From assembly GCA_024403185.1 (NCBI GenBank), contig JAKSSG010000012.1, forward strand, positions 1 through 37,348: a DNA stretch of 37,348 nucleotides. Direction: 5' to 3'. Below the pieces are notes generated by a model that was given only the letters and a program-made list of their open reading frames with translations, did not search any database and was not told the DNA's origin. This stretch comes from Clostridia bacterium. GTDB lineage: Bacteria > Bacillota > Clostridia > Peptostreptococcales > Anaerovoracaceae. A program made the position numbers and the translations under genes. Positions 7,981 through 16,443 of the stretch are shown here, piece after piece (the first letter of the stretch is position 1; each line of letters starts with the position of its first letter).

Positions 7981-8007
7981 AAAAACCGGCTTAGGCCGGT
8001 TTTTTCT
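7979..8007 (+). terminator. Bidirectional terminator between murA and the lipoprotein gene
   Basis: AAAAAACCGGC-TTAG-GCCGGTTTTTT is a symmetric hairpin with A and T tracts on both sides, so it can stop both convergent genes. Confidence 0.9.
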
Positions 8008-8018
8008 TTTAAGCTTTT

Positions 8019-9410
8019 TTATTTCAGGCTGCTGTAGTCAGGGTCCATGAAGTTGATGATGTTTTCCATGGTGGAGGCCCTGTGTCCGCCTTCAAATGTA
8101 TAGATAATCATGTTCTGATCGGGGTGCTTCATGGAAATGAAATCATTTTCATATGTTCTGATGCTCATTTCACTGTCACCATTCTGAAGAGGAACAGCTT
8201 CAGTAAAGAATTCCTTCAGCTCCGATTTGTCCTTTGAAGCCCAGATCAGCCCTTTCTTTGAGCAGGAATAATCAGTACTGCACAATCCCGCTGTGGTCTG
8301 GTATTCCGTGGAAATGCTGTCCAGATAGCTTACACCTCGCGTTCTGAGATCTATTGTAATGTCCAGATTGCCTTTGTCGGTTTTAATGGAACTGATATAG
8401 GAAGCAGCGTCTATTACTCCTGTTTCTTCATCCTGCAGGCATATTCCCGTATTAAGAGTGTACATCAGGCTGATGAGATTGTTGCTTACTTCTTCATCAA
8501 GAACCTTGTCCGGCAGCTCGACCTCGGAGAAGGTGAATACGAAATCAGATTCCAGTTTATCGAATTTCTTTTCAGCGTTTTCGTATGCCTTTGTAAATTT
8601 CTTATTGAAGCTTTCTACATTATTATCGTCTATTACTATGACTGCAGTTGCCGAATACGGTGTGTATCCTTCATGGCATTTGCAGCTGAAAGCGGCAATG
8701 TCAAAGAGCTTGCCGGAACTTTTCTGTGTGGCAAGAAGACTTCCTATTATATTAATAGGATTAGGGTAGTTTTCCTTAACGAAATCATAAGGGTCTGTAT
8801 ATTCCGGCATTGTCATCTTGATTTCGTATGCATTAGCATATTTGCTGGCCTTTGTTTTTCCTGATTTATGCATTTTGCAGACTGCATGACGAGGTCCGGA
8901 AATAAGAACGGTGTCACTGTTTGACGGCTGCATGTTGATGAGATTGTCTCCTGAGAGGTATTTTTCGGGGATTTCTTCCATTCCAGTGAATCTGCCATTG
9001 TCCTTTTCGGTAATTACAAGGGTGATTTTGCCGTGCTTCTCCGGTCCCAGAAGGGTTGTCTCCGCTGTTGCGAGTGTTCCCAGTGAGGAAGTGATATCAG
9101 ATGTGTTAATATTGCAGAGAAGTACGGTGGATGGTTCATCGCCGCAGCCTTCAGTTGCCCTGTTTACCAGAACAGTGCTGTGCTTTCCCTTGTATTCAAG
9201 TTCAACATTGCTGCTTTTGGCCCAGGATGCCATGTATTCGTTAAACATGTCATATTCACATGTTTCCTCGCTGAATGTTTCTTCCAGGGATGATTCGTTG
9301 GAATCAAGCATATCTTCAAGCTCGGCACTGCGGTCAAATTCGCCGCAGCCGGATAAAACAAAAACAGATGCAAATATAAATGAAATGAAAAACGGTAAAA
9401 TGCGTTTCAT
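8019..9410 (-). CDS. Unrecognised secreted lipoprotein
   Basis: 463 aa from the ATG whose codon is at 9408-9410. A further in-frame ATG 12 codons upstream is less likely, because the chosen start begins MKRILPFFISFIFASVFVLSGC, a clean signal peptide with an LSGC lipobox, and an AAGGAG site lies about 11 nt before it. The mature protein is acidic, Ser/Thr-rich and has scattered cysteines (for example SCKCHEG, CSTDYSC). I see no transmembrane segment after the signal and no catalytic motif. It stands alone, divergent from the GNAT gene. Function unknown; probably an extracytoplasmic protein anchored by the lipidated Cys. Confidence 0.8.
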   Translation of the reverse strand: MKRILPFFISFIFASVFVLSGCGEFDRSAELEDMLDSNESSLEETFSEETCEYDMFNEYMASWAKSSNVELEYKGKHSTVLVNRATEGCGDEPSTVLLCNINTSDITSSLGTLATAETTLLGPEKHGKITLVITEKDNGRFTGMEEIPEKYLSGDNLINMQPSNSDTVLISGPRHAVCKMHKSGKTKASKYANAYEIKMTMPEYTDPYDFVKENYPNPINIIGSLLATQKSSGKLFDIAAFSCKCHEGYTPYSATAVIVIDDNNVESFNKKFTKAYENAEKKFDKLESDFVFTFSEVELPDKVLDEEVSNNLISLMYTLNTGICLQDEETGVIDAASYISSIKTDKGNLDITIDLRTRGVSYLDSISTEYQTTAGLCSTDYSCSKKGLIWASKDKSELKEFFTEAVPLQNGDSEMSIRTYENDFISMKHPDQNMIIYTFEGGHRASTMENIINFMDPDYSSLK

Positions 9411-9425
9411 AAAACAGATTTCTCC

Positions 9426-9454
9426 TTGTGTCAGGTCCTTATTCAAAATATAAT
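9426..9454 (+). promoter_or_regulatory. Candidate promoter of the GNAT gene
   Basis: TTGTGT (9426-9431), 17-bp spacer, TATAAT (9449-9454). On the other strand a TATAAT (plus-strand 9458-9463) is close by and may serve the lipoprotein gene, though its -35 is poor. Confidence 0.5.
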
Positions 9455-9516
9455 GTTATTATACATCAATAAAAGAAAGAATTGTTAAGATTCGGTGAAA
9501 ACTCAAGGAGAAAAAC

Positions 9517-10050
9517 ATGGGAATTGCTATTGAAACAGATGTGCTTCTGATAAGAGAAACGGTATTTGATGACTACAGATATTATGTGGAATGGGAAAAC
9601 GATCCTGAAATGACAAGATACTTTGCACTGGACAAAGGCAGAACATACGAGGACGTGGTTACAGAAGGATTTGCCTATAAAAACAATGAATCCGTAATTG
9701 ACCTTACAATAACAGAAAAAGATACGGGAGAACCTCTGGGAAGAATAATCATTTCAAGGATTGAACCACATTACAAATCTGCGGACATTACCAAAATATA
9801 TGTAGGTGGTAACAACAGAGGGCAGGGAATAGGAACCGAAGCCCTGCAGGGTATCCTTCACTATTTCTTCTGTGAAATGGGATATGAAAGGGTAACCCTT
9901 GACTATTTTACCGGAAATACCAGAGCGGCTGCACTGTACAGAAGCCTCGGATTTGTTGATGAGGGTGTAGCCAGAAATGCATGCTCAAAGGACGGTGTAT
10001 ATTACGACCTTAACCTGATGTCAATGCTCCGTTCCGAGTATTTCGCATAA
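9517..10050 (+). CDS. GNAT-family N-acetyltransferase
   Basis: 177 aa. The acetyl-CoA-binding motif A is IYVGGNNRGQGIGTEAL (R/Q-x-x-G-x-G), followed by ALYRSLGFVDEG, the classic motif B of GNAT enzymes. The N-terminal LLIRETVFDDYRYYVEW resembles the RimJ/RimL and spermidine-acetyltransferase branch. The substrate could be a protein N terminus, a polyamine or a small amine; the sequence does not decide. The ribosome site AAGGAG is 7 bases from the ATG. It is a single gene between a divergent lipoprotein gene and a terminator. Confidence 0.85.
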   Translation: MGIAIETDVLLIRETVFDDYRYYVEWENDPEMTRYFALDKGRTYEDVVTEGFAYKNNESVIDLTITEKDTGEPLGRIIISRIEPHYKSADITKIYVGGNNRGQGIGTEALQGILHYFFCEMGYERVTLDYFTGNTRAAALYRSLGFVDEGVARNACSKDGVYYDLNLMSMLRSEYFA

Positions 10051-10072
10051 GCTACATAAAACTAATTATCGT

Positions 10073-10099
10073 AAACCCTGTTTTTTTCAGGGTTTTTTT
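10073..10099 (+). terminator. Rho-independent terminator after the GNAT gene
   Basis: AAACCCTG, a T-rich loop, then CAGGGTTTTTTT. Confidence 0.85.
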
Positions 10100-10120
10100 A
10101 TGTTTTTGCTGTGTTTTATA

Positions 10121-10148
10121 TTGACGAGGGGGATATTTTGTGTATAAT
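10121..10148 (+). promoter_or_regulatory. Promoter of nrdDG
   Basis: TTGACG (10121-10126), 16-bp spacer, TATAAT (10143-10148), predicted start near 10155, followed by a leader of about 40 nt to the nrdD ATG. Confidence 0.7.
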
Positions 10149-10169
10149 TTTCAATGAACGCAAAATTAA

Positions 10170-10185
10170 CCACAATATCTAGTGA
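10170..10185 (+). promoter_or_regulatory. Candidate NrdR box
   Basis: CCACAATATCTAGTGA matches the NrdR consensus ACACWATATATWGTGT at 13 of 16 positions. NrdR represses ribonucleotide-reductase genes when dATP is high, usually through paired boxes about 31 bp apart. A weak second copy would start at 10139 and overlap the -10. The location before an nrd gene supports the call; one strong box is less than the usual pair. Confidence 0.5.
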
Positions 10186-10195
10186 GAGGAAAGAA

Positions 10196-12550
10196 ATGAG
10201 TGATATTAGACAAATAATCAAGAGAGACGGAAGAACGGTTGACTTTAACATCGATAAGATTTCTGATGCCATATATAAGGCAGCCGAAGTTCTCGGTGGA
10301 CAGGACAGAGACACTTCCAACTACCTTGCAAAGCAGGTAGAGATGTATCTCACAGAGGTTTGCCACAACGACATTCCTACAGTTGAACAGATACAGGATG
10401 CAGTAGAAAAGGTACTTATTGAAAACGGGCATGCCAGAACTGCAAAGGAATTCATCCTTTACAGAGCAGAACGTACAAGAGTCAGAGACATGAACACCAG
10501 ACTCATGAAAACATATGAGGATCTGACTTTCAAGGATGCCAAGGATAATGATACAAAACGTGAGAATGCAAACATCGATGGTGACACGGCCATGGGAACC
10601 ATGCTTAAGTACGGTTCAGAAGGTGCCAAGCAGTTCTATGAAATGTTTGTCCTTAAACCTGAGCACGCAAAGGCTCACAGAGAAGGTGACATTCACATTC
10701 ATGACATGGACTTCCTCACTTTAACAACTACATGTTGTCAGATTGACATAGAAAAACTCTTCAAGGGCGGATTCTCCACAGGCCACGGCCATCTCAGAGA
10801 GCCTAATGACATTCAAAGCTATTCCGCTCTCGCATGCATAGCCATTCAGTCAAATCAGAATGACCAGCACGGCGGACAGAGCATTGCGGACTTTGATTAC
10901 GGAATGAAGAACGGCGTTGTAAAGACCTACAGGAAGCTCTACTGGACCAATGTAGGCAAAATGCTGAATCTTCTTTTCGATATTGAAGACGGTGTTGATC
11001 AGGTAAAGGCTTTCGGTAAGGAACTCATGGAAGAAAGAGATCTTTATCCTACCATCGCCGACGACAACGGTTACAAGGATGTTGAGGCAGAATTCCTCGC
11101 CAGGCTGATTGACCAGAAATACATCTCAACAATCCAGAAGAAAGCTACAAAGTATGCCAACGAAGAGGTTGACCGTGCTACATACCAGGCAATGGAGGCA
11201 TTTGTTCATAATCTCAATACAATGCATTCGAGAGCCGGCGCACAGGTTCCGTTCTCATCAATCAACTTCGGAACTGATACTTCCCCTGAAGGAAGACTCG
11301 TTATCAAGAACATTCTGCTTTCAATAGAGGCAGGACTCGGAAATGGTGAAACGGCAATATTCCCTGTAAGCATTTTCAAGGTTAAGGAAGGCATTAACTA
11401 CAATCCTGGCGACCCTAACTATGACATGTTCAAGCTTGCAATGAGAGTATCGGCCAAGAGACTCTTCCCGAACTTCGCATTTATCGATGCTCCGTTCAAT
11501 CTCCAGTTCTACAAGGAAGGCGACCCTAATACTGAAGTGGCATACATGGGATGCAGAACCAGAGTTATCGGAAACGTTTACGATCCTTCAAGACAGGTTG
11601 TAGGCGGCAGAGGAAACCTTAGTTTCACGTCGGTTAACCTGCCGAGAATAGCCATCAAGGCTCACGGCGACATAGACATTTTCTTTGATGAACTTGACAG
11701 AAAGGTTGATCTGGCAATGGAACAGCTCATGGAAAGATACAAGATTCAGGCCAGCAAGAAGGTAAGAAACTATCCGTTCCTCATGGGACAGGGCGTATGG
11801 CTTGATTCAGAAAAGCTTAAGGAAGACGATACAGTAGGCGAAGTTCTCAAGCACGGAACACTCAGCGTTGGATTCATCGGTCTGGCTGAATGCCTGAAGG
11901 CCCTCATTGGTGCTCATCACGGCGAAAGCGATGCTGCTCAGACTCTGGGCCTCGAAATCATCGGATTCATGAGAAAGAAGCTGGATGACCAGTCAAAGAA
12001 GACAGGCTTCAACTACACGCTTCTGGCAACACCGGCTGAAGGACTTTCCGGCAGATTTGTAAGAATCGACAGAGCAAAGTACGGCGTAATTGAAGGCGTA
12101 ACAGACAGAGAATACTATACAAACTCATTCCACGTTCCTGTATATTACAACATCAACGCATTTGATAAGATTAAGAGAGAGGCTCCTTATCACGCTCTTA
12201 CAAATGCAGGACATATCAGTTACATTGAACTCGATGGAGACCCTACAAAGAACCTTAATGCCTTCGAACAAGTAGTAAGATGCATGAAGGAGAGCGGAGT
12301 AGGCTACGGTTCAATCAACCATCCTGTAGACAGAGACCCGGTTTGCGGATTTACCGGCATTATCGATAACGAATGTCCTTGCTGCGGAAGATCCGAGGAT
12401 GACGGAGACGTTGGATTCGAAAGAATCAGAAGAATTACCGGATATCTGGTAGGAACAATGGATCACTGGAATGATGCCAAGACAGCTGAGGAACAGGACA
12501 GAGTAAAGCACAGCATCGGTTCAGAAGGAGAAATGGAACAGATTCAGTAG
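10196..12550 (+). CDS. nrdD: Anaerobic ribonucleoside-triphosphate reductase (class III)
   Basis: 784 aa from the ATG at 10196, preceded by GAGGAAAG; an in-frame ATG at 10154 lies at the predicted transcription start. It reduces NTPs to dNTPs with formate using a glycyl radical made by NrdG. Residues 4-95 are an ATP-cone allosteric domain (IIKRDGRTVDFNIDKISDAI). The radical glycine is Gly749 in RRITGYLVG, near the C terminus. The zinc site before it reads DPVCG...CPCCG: Cys717, Cys727 and Cys730 fit, but Asp714 stands where many relatives have Cys, and Cys729 is extra. nrdG follows 22 bp later. The enzyme indicates anaerobic growth. Confidence 0.96.
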   Translation: MSDIRQIIKRDGRTVDFNIDKISDAIYKAAEVLGGQDRDTSNYLAKQVEMYLTEVCHNDIPTVEQIQDAVEKVLIENGHARTAKEFILYRAERTRVRDMNTRLMKTYEDLTFKDAKDNDTKRENANIDGDTAMGTMLKYGSEGAKQFYEMFVLKPEHAKAHREGDIHIHDMDFLTLTTTCCQIDIEKLFKGGFSTGHGHLREPNDIQSYSALACIAIQSNQNDQHGGQSIADFDYGMKNGVVKTYRKLYWTNVGKMLNLLFDIEDGVDQVKAFGKELMEERDLYPTIADDNGYKDVEAEFLARLIDQKYISTIQKKATKYANEEVDRATYQAMEAFVHNLNTMHSRAGAQVPFSSINFGTDTSPEGRLVIKNILLSIEAGLGNGETAIFPVSIFKVKEGINYNPGDPNYDMFKLAMRVSAKRLFPNFAFIDAPFNLQFYKEGDPNTEVAYMGCRTRVIGNVYDPSRQVVGGRGNLSFTSVNLPRIAIKAHGDIDIFFDELDRKVDLAMEQLMERYKIQASKKVRNYPFLMGQGVWLDSEKLKEDDTVGEVLKHGTLSVGFIGLAECLKALIGAHHGESDAAQTLGLEIIGFMRKKLDDQSKKTGFNYTLLATPAEGLSGRFVRIDRAKYGVIEGVTDREYYTNSFHVPVYYNINAFDKIKREAPYHALTNAGHISYIELDGDPTKNLNAFEQVVRCMKESGVGYGSINHPVDRDPVCGFTGIIDNECPCCGRSEDDGDVGFERIRRITGYLVGTMDHWNDAKTAEEQDRVKHSIGSEGEMEQIQ

Positions 12551-12572
12551 GACCTGAATCGGAGGGATTAAA

Positions 12573-13079
12573 ATGGCAAATTCAATCAGAATTGCCGGAA
12601 TAATGAGAGAATCAATCGTTGACGGCCCGGGCATAAGATTTGCAGTCTTTTGCCAGGGCTGTCCGCACGCATGCCCCGGATGCCATAATCCGGAGACTCA
12701 TGACCCGGCAGGCGGAAATGAAATATCGGTAGACAGACTTCTTGAGGAGTTCGATAAGAACCCGCTTCTGGCGGGAATTACTTTTTCCGGCGGAGAACCG
12801 ATGTGCCAGACAGAAGGTTTTGCCGAACTTGGCAGAGAAATCAAAAAAAGGGGAAAGACCATAACCATATTCAGCGGATATACACTGGAACAGCTTCTAA
12901 AGAGGGCCAAAGATGACAGATATACGGCTGAACTTCTGGCCATGTGTGACGTTCTTATCGACGGTCCTTTCATTCAGGCAGAGAGAGATCTGACCCTCCA
13001 GTTCAGGGGAAGCAGGAATCAGAGAGTGATAGACATGAACAGAACGAGAGAAGAGGGTAAAATTGTGCTTTACGAATAA
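12573..13079 (+). CDS. nrdG: Anaerobic ribonucleotide reductase activating protein (radical SAM)
   Basis: 168 aa. NrdG uses SAM and a 4Fe-4S cluster to place the glycyl radical on NrdD. The cluster motif is Cys30-x3-Cys34-x2-Cys37 (CPHACPGCHNPETHD), with the SAM-binding GGEP in TFSGGEPMCQ. The ribosome site GGAGGG precedes the ATG, which lies 22 bp after nrdD, so the two form an operon. No terminator hairpin is evident before the rpmB promoter. Confidence 0.95.
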   Translation: MANSIRIAGIMRESIVDGPGIRFAVFCQGCPHACPGCHNPETHDPAGGNEISVDRLLEEFDKNPLLAGITFSGGEPMCQTEGFAELGREIKKRGKTITIFSGYTLEQLLKRAKDDRYTAELLAMCDVLIDGPFIQAERDLTLQFRGSRNQRVIDMNRTREEGKIVLYE

Positions 13080-13088
13080 AAATATTCC

Positions 13089-13117
13089 TTGCATCCCCTC
13101 CATTCCTATGCTATAAT
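13089..13117 (+). promoter_or_regulatory. Promoter of rpmB
   Basis: TTGCAT (13089-13094), 17-bp spacer, TATAAT (13112-13117) with an extended TG at 13109-13110. A short palindrome, TTCGA-G-TCGAA (13126-13136), sits at the predicted start site. Confidence 0.75.
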
Positions 13118-13183
13118 CTCTAATGTTCGAGTCGAAATAAAGCTTATGGCTATATATACCAAATTTACAAGGAGGTGCGGTAG

Positions 13184-13375
13184 ATGTCAAACAAGTGTGA
13201 GATTTGCGGAAAAGGACAGGTTTCCGGAAACAACGTATCCCACTCAAACAGACACACAAGAAGAAAGTGGAATGCGAACATCCAGACTGTACGAATCAAT
13301 GACAACGGAACAGTAAGAAGAGCAAAAGTATGCACTAGATGCCTCAGATCAGGCAAAGTTGAACGTGCCCTCTAA
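13184..13375 (+). CDS. rpmB: 50S ribosomal protein L28
   Basis: 63 aa, the normal length. It begins MSNKCEICGKGQVSGNNVSHSN, with the L28 core HTRRKWNANIQTVR and a C-terminal CTRC. The two Cys pairs (CEIC, CTRC) make it the zinc-binding type of L28. An AAGGAGGTG site lies before the ATG. It is monocistronic, with its own promoter and terminator. Confidence 0.96.
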   Translation: MSNKCEICGKGQVSGNNVSHSNRHTRRKWNANIQTVRINDNGTVRRAKVCTRCLRSGKVERAL

Positions 13376-13385
13376 TTCTGGATTT

Positions 13386-13413
13386 AACACCTGCATTATG
13401 CAGGTGTTTTTAT
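13386..13413 (+). terminator. Rho-independent terminator after rpmB
   Basis: AACACCTGCA-TTA-TGCAGGTGTTTTTA, a strong hairpin with T-run. Confidence 0.92.
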
Positions 13414-13417
13414 TTTG

Positions 13418-13426
13418 TGTTATAAT
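13418..13426 (+). promoter_or_regulatory. Extended -10 promoter of the Asp23 gene, predicted to give a leaderless mRNA
   Basis: TGTTATAAT (TG at 13418-13419, TATAAT at 13421-13426). The ATG starts 6 nt after the TATAAT, the usual distance to +1, and no ribosome site exists between them. The -35 region is occupied by the rpmB terminator. Confidence 0.65.
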
Positions 13427-13432
13427 TGTTCC

Positions 13433-13828
13433 ATGCTTGAAATAACTAACGATATCGGCGATATCCGTTTCTCACGAAACGTAATACTCAGAATAGTCGA
13501 TGACGCTGTTGAAACCTGCGACGGCAGGGTTACAGTATACAATTTCAAAGGCAGGTACAAGAGCGTAATGCCGGGCCATGACGGAGTAACATATCTGGAA
13601 ACTCCTGAAGGCGTGGACATTACCGTTTATGTTGTAATAGATTTCGGAGCCAGCATCAGAGAAAACTGCGGCAGAATCAGCGCATACATAAACGAGAACG
13701 TGGAAAGGGTAATGGGCGAAAGACCGCATAACGTTCGCATAGTAGTAACGGGTGTTCAGTCAATAGAGATTGCGAAAAGAAATATCGTTTTCAATTCAAA
13801 TCCGGAAATGGACAGAAATCAGGGGTAG
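13433..13828 (+). CDS. Asp23/Gls24 family envelope stress protein
   Basis: 131 aa from the ATG at 13433. A TTG 18 nt upstream would extend the frame but lies upstream of the -10 box, so it cannot be in the mRNA. The protein has the Asp23 layout: a conserved IRFSRNVILRIVDDAVETCDG start, a central VDITVYVVIDFGASI strand and RPHNVRIVVTGVQSI near the end. The family is abundant and often tied to alkaline or envelope stress; molecular function is poorly known. In Firmicutes an Asp23 gene (yloU) often lies just before a DAK-family gene and recG, as here just before recG (3-bp gap). The start has no ribosome site. Confidence 0.88.
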   Translation: MLEITNDIGDIRFSRNVILRIVDDAVETCDGRVTVYNFKGRYKSVMPGHDGVTYLETPEGVDITVYVVIDFGASIRENCGRISAYINENVERVMGERPHNVRIVVTGVQSIEIAKRNIVFNSNPEMDRNQG

Positions 13829-13831
13829 AGA

Positions 13832-15868
13832 ATGAAGCTACAGGACAGCATAACCACATTAAAAGGCATAGGACCGAAGAAGGCTGAGGCCTTTGCACGT
13901 CTGGGAATAGAAACCCTTGAAGATCTCGTCTACACATTTCCGAGATTATATGAGGACAGAAGAAACGTTGTGCCGATTGCAGAACTCAGAGAAGGGGAAA
14001 ATGCAGTATTTACAGGCACAGTTGACGTAATCAAACCGGGCGGCTACAGCAGAAGAGGCGGCAGGGTTCTTAAGATGCTCATATCTGACGATACAGGCTC
14101 AGTTGAGGTTGTATTTTTTAATGCATACTATCTTTCAAAAACCATTCACATGGGAGACAGGCTGACATTCTTCGGAAAGCCGCAGGACAACAGGGGCAGG
14201 CTGCAGGTGGCGCATCCCGAATTCAGCAGAGAATCAGATGTCCAGACGGGCATTCTTTCGATATATCCGCTAACAAAGGGAATAAGCCAGAGAGAAATGC
14301 GCAAACTTCAGCAGACGATCAGACCGCTCTACGCTGAAGCAGAAAGCATATTGAGCAGTGAGACTGAAAAGAGAAACAATCTCTGTGACATAGGATACGC
14401 AATAGAGAATGTGCATTTCCCGGCAGACGGTACAAAACTGAGGGAAGCGAAGTACAGGCTTGTCTTTGATGAATTCATGGTGCTTCAGACAGGGCTGCAG
14501 ACTGCAAAGGCAGACGGCGGCAGTTTTGCCGAAGGCGCAAGATTTGACAATCCGGGAGCTGAACAGGAATATATTGATTCTCTTCCGTACAGCCTTACGG
14601 GAGCGCAGGAACGCTGTGTCAGGGAAATCGCTGCCGATCTTGAAAGCGGCAGGCGAATGAACAGGCTGGTGCAGGGAGATGTTGGATCCGGAAAGACCGC
14701 AGTGGCCGAAATAGCCATGTTTAAGGCGGCTAAATGCGGTTATCAGTCGGTTATGATGGCACCTACGGAAATACTGGCACATCAGCATTTTGAGGGCTTC
14801 AAGGCAGGCCTTGCGAAGCACGGCATTAGCGTGGGTTTTCTCTCCGGCAGCATGAAAGCGGCAGAAAAGAGAGATGTTCTGAGTAGCCTTGCAGACGGTT
14901 CCATCCATGTTCTGGTGGGAACACATGCGGTAATACAGCCAGAGGTGGAATTCAGCAGGCTCGGGCTTGTCATAACGGATGAACAGCACAGATTCGGCGT
15001 GAATCAGCGGATTCTGCTGAAAGAAAAGGGCGAAAATCCGAACATTCTCGTTATGACTGCAACGCCTATTCCAAGAACACTTGCCGTAGTAATATATGGG
15101 GACATGGATGTTTCGGTTATCGATGAGATGCCTCCAGGAAGACTGCCCGTGTATACCCGATGCGCAGATGACGGCCGGGACAGAATGAAAGTCTATGACT
15201 TTGCCGAAAGACAGATTTGGCAGGGAAAGCAGGTCTACGTGGTTACGCCTCTCATTGACGAGTCTGAAGCAATGGACGCCAGGTCGGCACAGGAGGTTTA
15301 CGAAGAACTTTCAAAGCGATTTGACCGGGTTGCCCTTATTCACGGAGCAATGAAACAGAACGAAAAAGATGAGATAATGGCACAGTTCAGCGAGGGCCTG
15401 ATAGACATTCTGGTTGCCACAGTGGTGATTGAAGTCGGCATCAACGTTCCCAATGCAACTGTAATGATAATAGAAAACGCTGAACGCTTCGGCCTTGCCC
15501 AGCTTCACCAGCTGCGAGGCAGAGTAGGCAGAGGCAGCAGCCAGTCATACTGTTTCCTTGTCCAGGGCAGCGACTCGGAACTGGCGAAAAAGCGCGGCGA
15601 AATAATGGAAAAATCCAATGACGGATTCTATATTGCCGAGGAAGACATGAAAATACGAGGTCCCGGGGAAATTTTCGGCACCAGGCAGCACGGTCTTCCT
15701 GACATGAAACTGGCTGATATGGTAAGACACATAGATGTGCTTAACACGGCAAGGGATGAAGCAAAGGCAGTTCTTGCCGATGATCCCGGACTTGTCAGGC
15801 CTGAAAACATAAAACTTAAGAACAGAGTAAAGAAACTGTTCGGCGACGATTTCTCGCTGAACCTGTAA
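13832..15868 (+). CDS. recG: ATP-dependent DNA helicase RecG
   Basis: 678 aa, full length. RecG is a branched-DNA translocase that regresses stalled forks and processes recombination intermediates. The N-terminal HhH/wedge domain (TTLKGIGPKKAEAFARLGI, OB fold about 60-150) precedes the superfamily 2 motor: Walker A GDVGSGKTA (Lys288), APTEILAHQH, DEQH box (383-386), TATPIPRTLA, and QLHQLRGRVGRG (motif VI). It follows the Asp23 gene by 3 bp and precedes rsmD by 8 bp, the standard recG-rsmD-coaD order of clostridia. Confidence 0.97.
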   Translation: MKLQDSITTLKGIGPKKAEAFARLGIETLEDLVYTFPRLYEDRRNVVPIAELREGENAVFTGTVDVIKPGGYSRRGGRVLKMLISDDTGSVEVVFFNAYYLSKTIHMGDRLTFFGKPQDNRGRLQVAHPEFSRESDVQTGILSIYPLTKGISQREMRKLQQTIRPLYAEAESILSSETEKRNNLCDIGYAIENVHFPADGTKLREAKYRLVFDEFMVLQTGLQTAKADGGSFAEGARFDNPGAEQEYIDSLPYSLTGAQERCVREIAADLESGRRMNRLVQGDVGSGKTAVAEIAMFKAAKCGYQSVMMAPTEILAHQHFEGFKAGLAKHGISVGFLSGSMKAAEKRDVLSSLADGSIHVLVGTHAVIQPEVEFSRLGLVITDEQHRFGVNQRILLKEKGENPNILVMTATPIPRTLAVVIYGDMDVSVIDEMPPGRLPVYTRCADDGRDRMKVYDFAERQIWQGKQVYVVTPLIDESEAMDARSAQEVYEELSKRFDRVALIHGAMKQNEKDEIMAQFSEGLIDILVATVVIEVGINVPNATVMIIENAERFGLAQLHQLRGRVGRGSSQSYCFLVQGSDSELAKKRGEIMEKSNDGFYIAEEDMKIRGPGEIFGTRQHGLPDMKLADMVRHIDVLNTARDEAKAVLADDPGLVRPENIKLKNRVKKLFGDDFSLNL

Positions 15869-15876
15869 GGAGTGAC

Positions 15877-16443
15877 ATGAGAGTAATAACAGGAAAATAC
15901 AGAGGCAGAAAACTAAATACACCCGAAAACTATGATATCAGACCTACAAGCGACAAGGCCAAGGAGGCCCTGTTCAGCATACTGACCAATGAAATCTATG
16001 GAAGCAGAGTTCTGGACCTTTTCTCCGGCACGGGAAGCCTGGGAATCGAAGCTTTAAGCAGAGGGGCAGAATATTGCGTCTTTGCCGATGCCTCAAGGCA
16101 GAGTCTTAATCTGGTAAAGGAAAATCTGGAGCACTGCAAGGTGGAGGAAGAAACCAGGGTTATGGCAGGCGATTACAGGAAGATACTCAAGCAGCTCGGA
16201 GACAGAATCGGAGACGGGCTTGAGGAAGCCTTTGACATCATCCTGCTGGATCCGCCATATAACAAGGGCATGCTGGAGCCTGCTTTTGCAATAATAGAAG
16301 AAGGGGGAATCCTTGCACCCGGCGGACTGATCGTTGCGGAGCACAGAAAAGAGGAAATTCTGCCTGAAGAGATGCATGGATTTGTAAAGGCAAAAGAAAG
16401 ACGATATGGTGTGGTTGTGCTTTCCATTTACAACAATATGTAG
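15877..16443 (+). CDS. rsmD: 16S rRNA (guanine966-N2)-methyltransferase
   Basis: 188 aa. RsmD methylates G966 of 16S rRNA in the assembling 30S subunit. The start MRVITGKYRGRKL is typical of the family; the SAM-binding site is VLDLFSGTGSLGIEALSRG and the catalytic motif is LLDPPYNKG. A TAAGGAGTGAC site precedes the ATG 8 bp after recG. It is followed by a gap with its own promoter for coaD. Confidence 0.95.
   Translation: MRVITGKYRGRKLNTPENYDIRPTSDKAKEALFSILTNEIYGSRVLDLFSGTGSLGIEALSRGAEYCVFADASRQSLNLVKENLEHCKVEEETRVMAGDYRKILKQLGDRIGDGLEEAFDIILLDPPYNKGMLEPAFAIIEEGGILAPGGLIVAEHRKEEILPEEMHGFVKAKERRYGVVVLSIYNNM

Noticed and set aside
14270..14989. 239-codon minus-strand frame inside recG
   Set aside because: Antisense to the RecG Walker A region; no start signal or domain.
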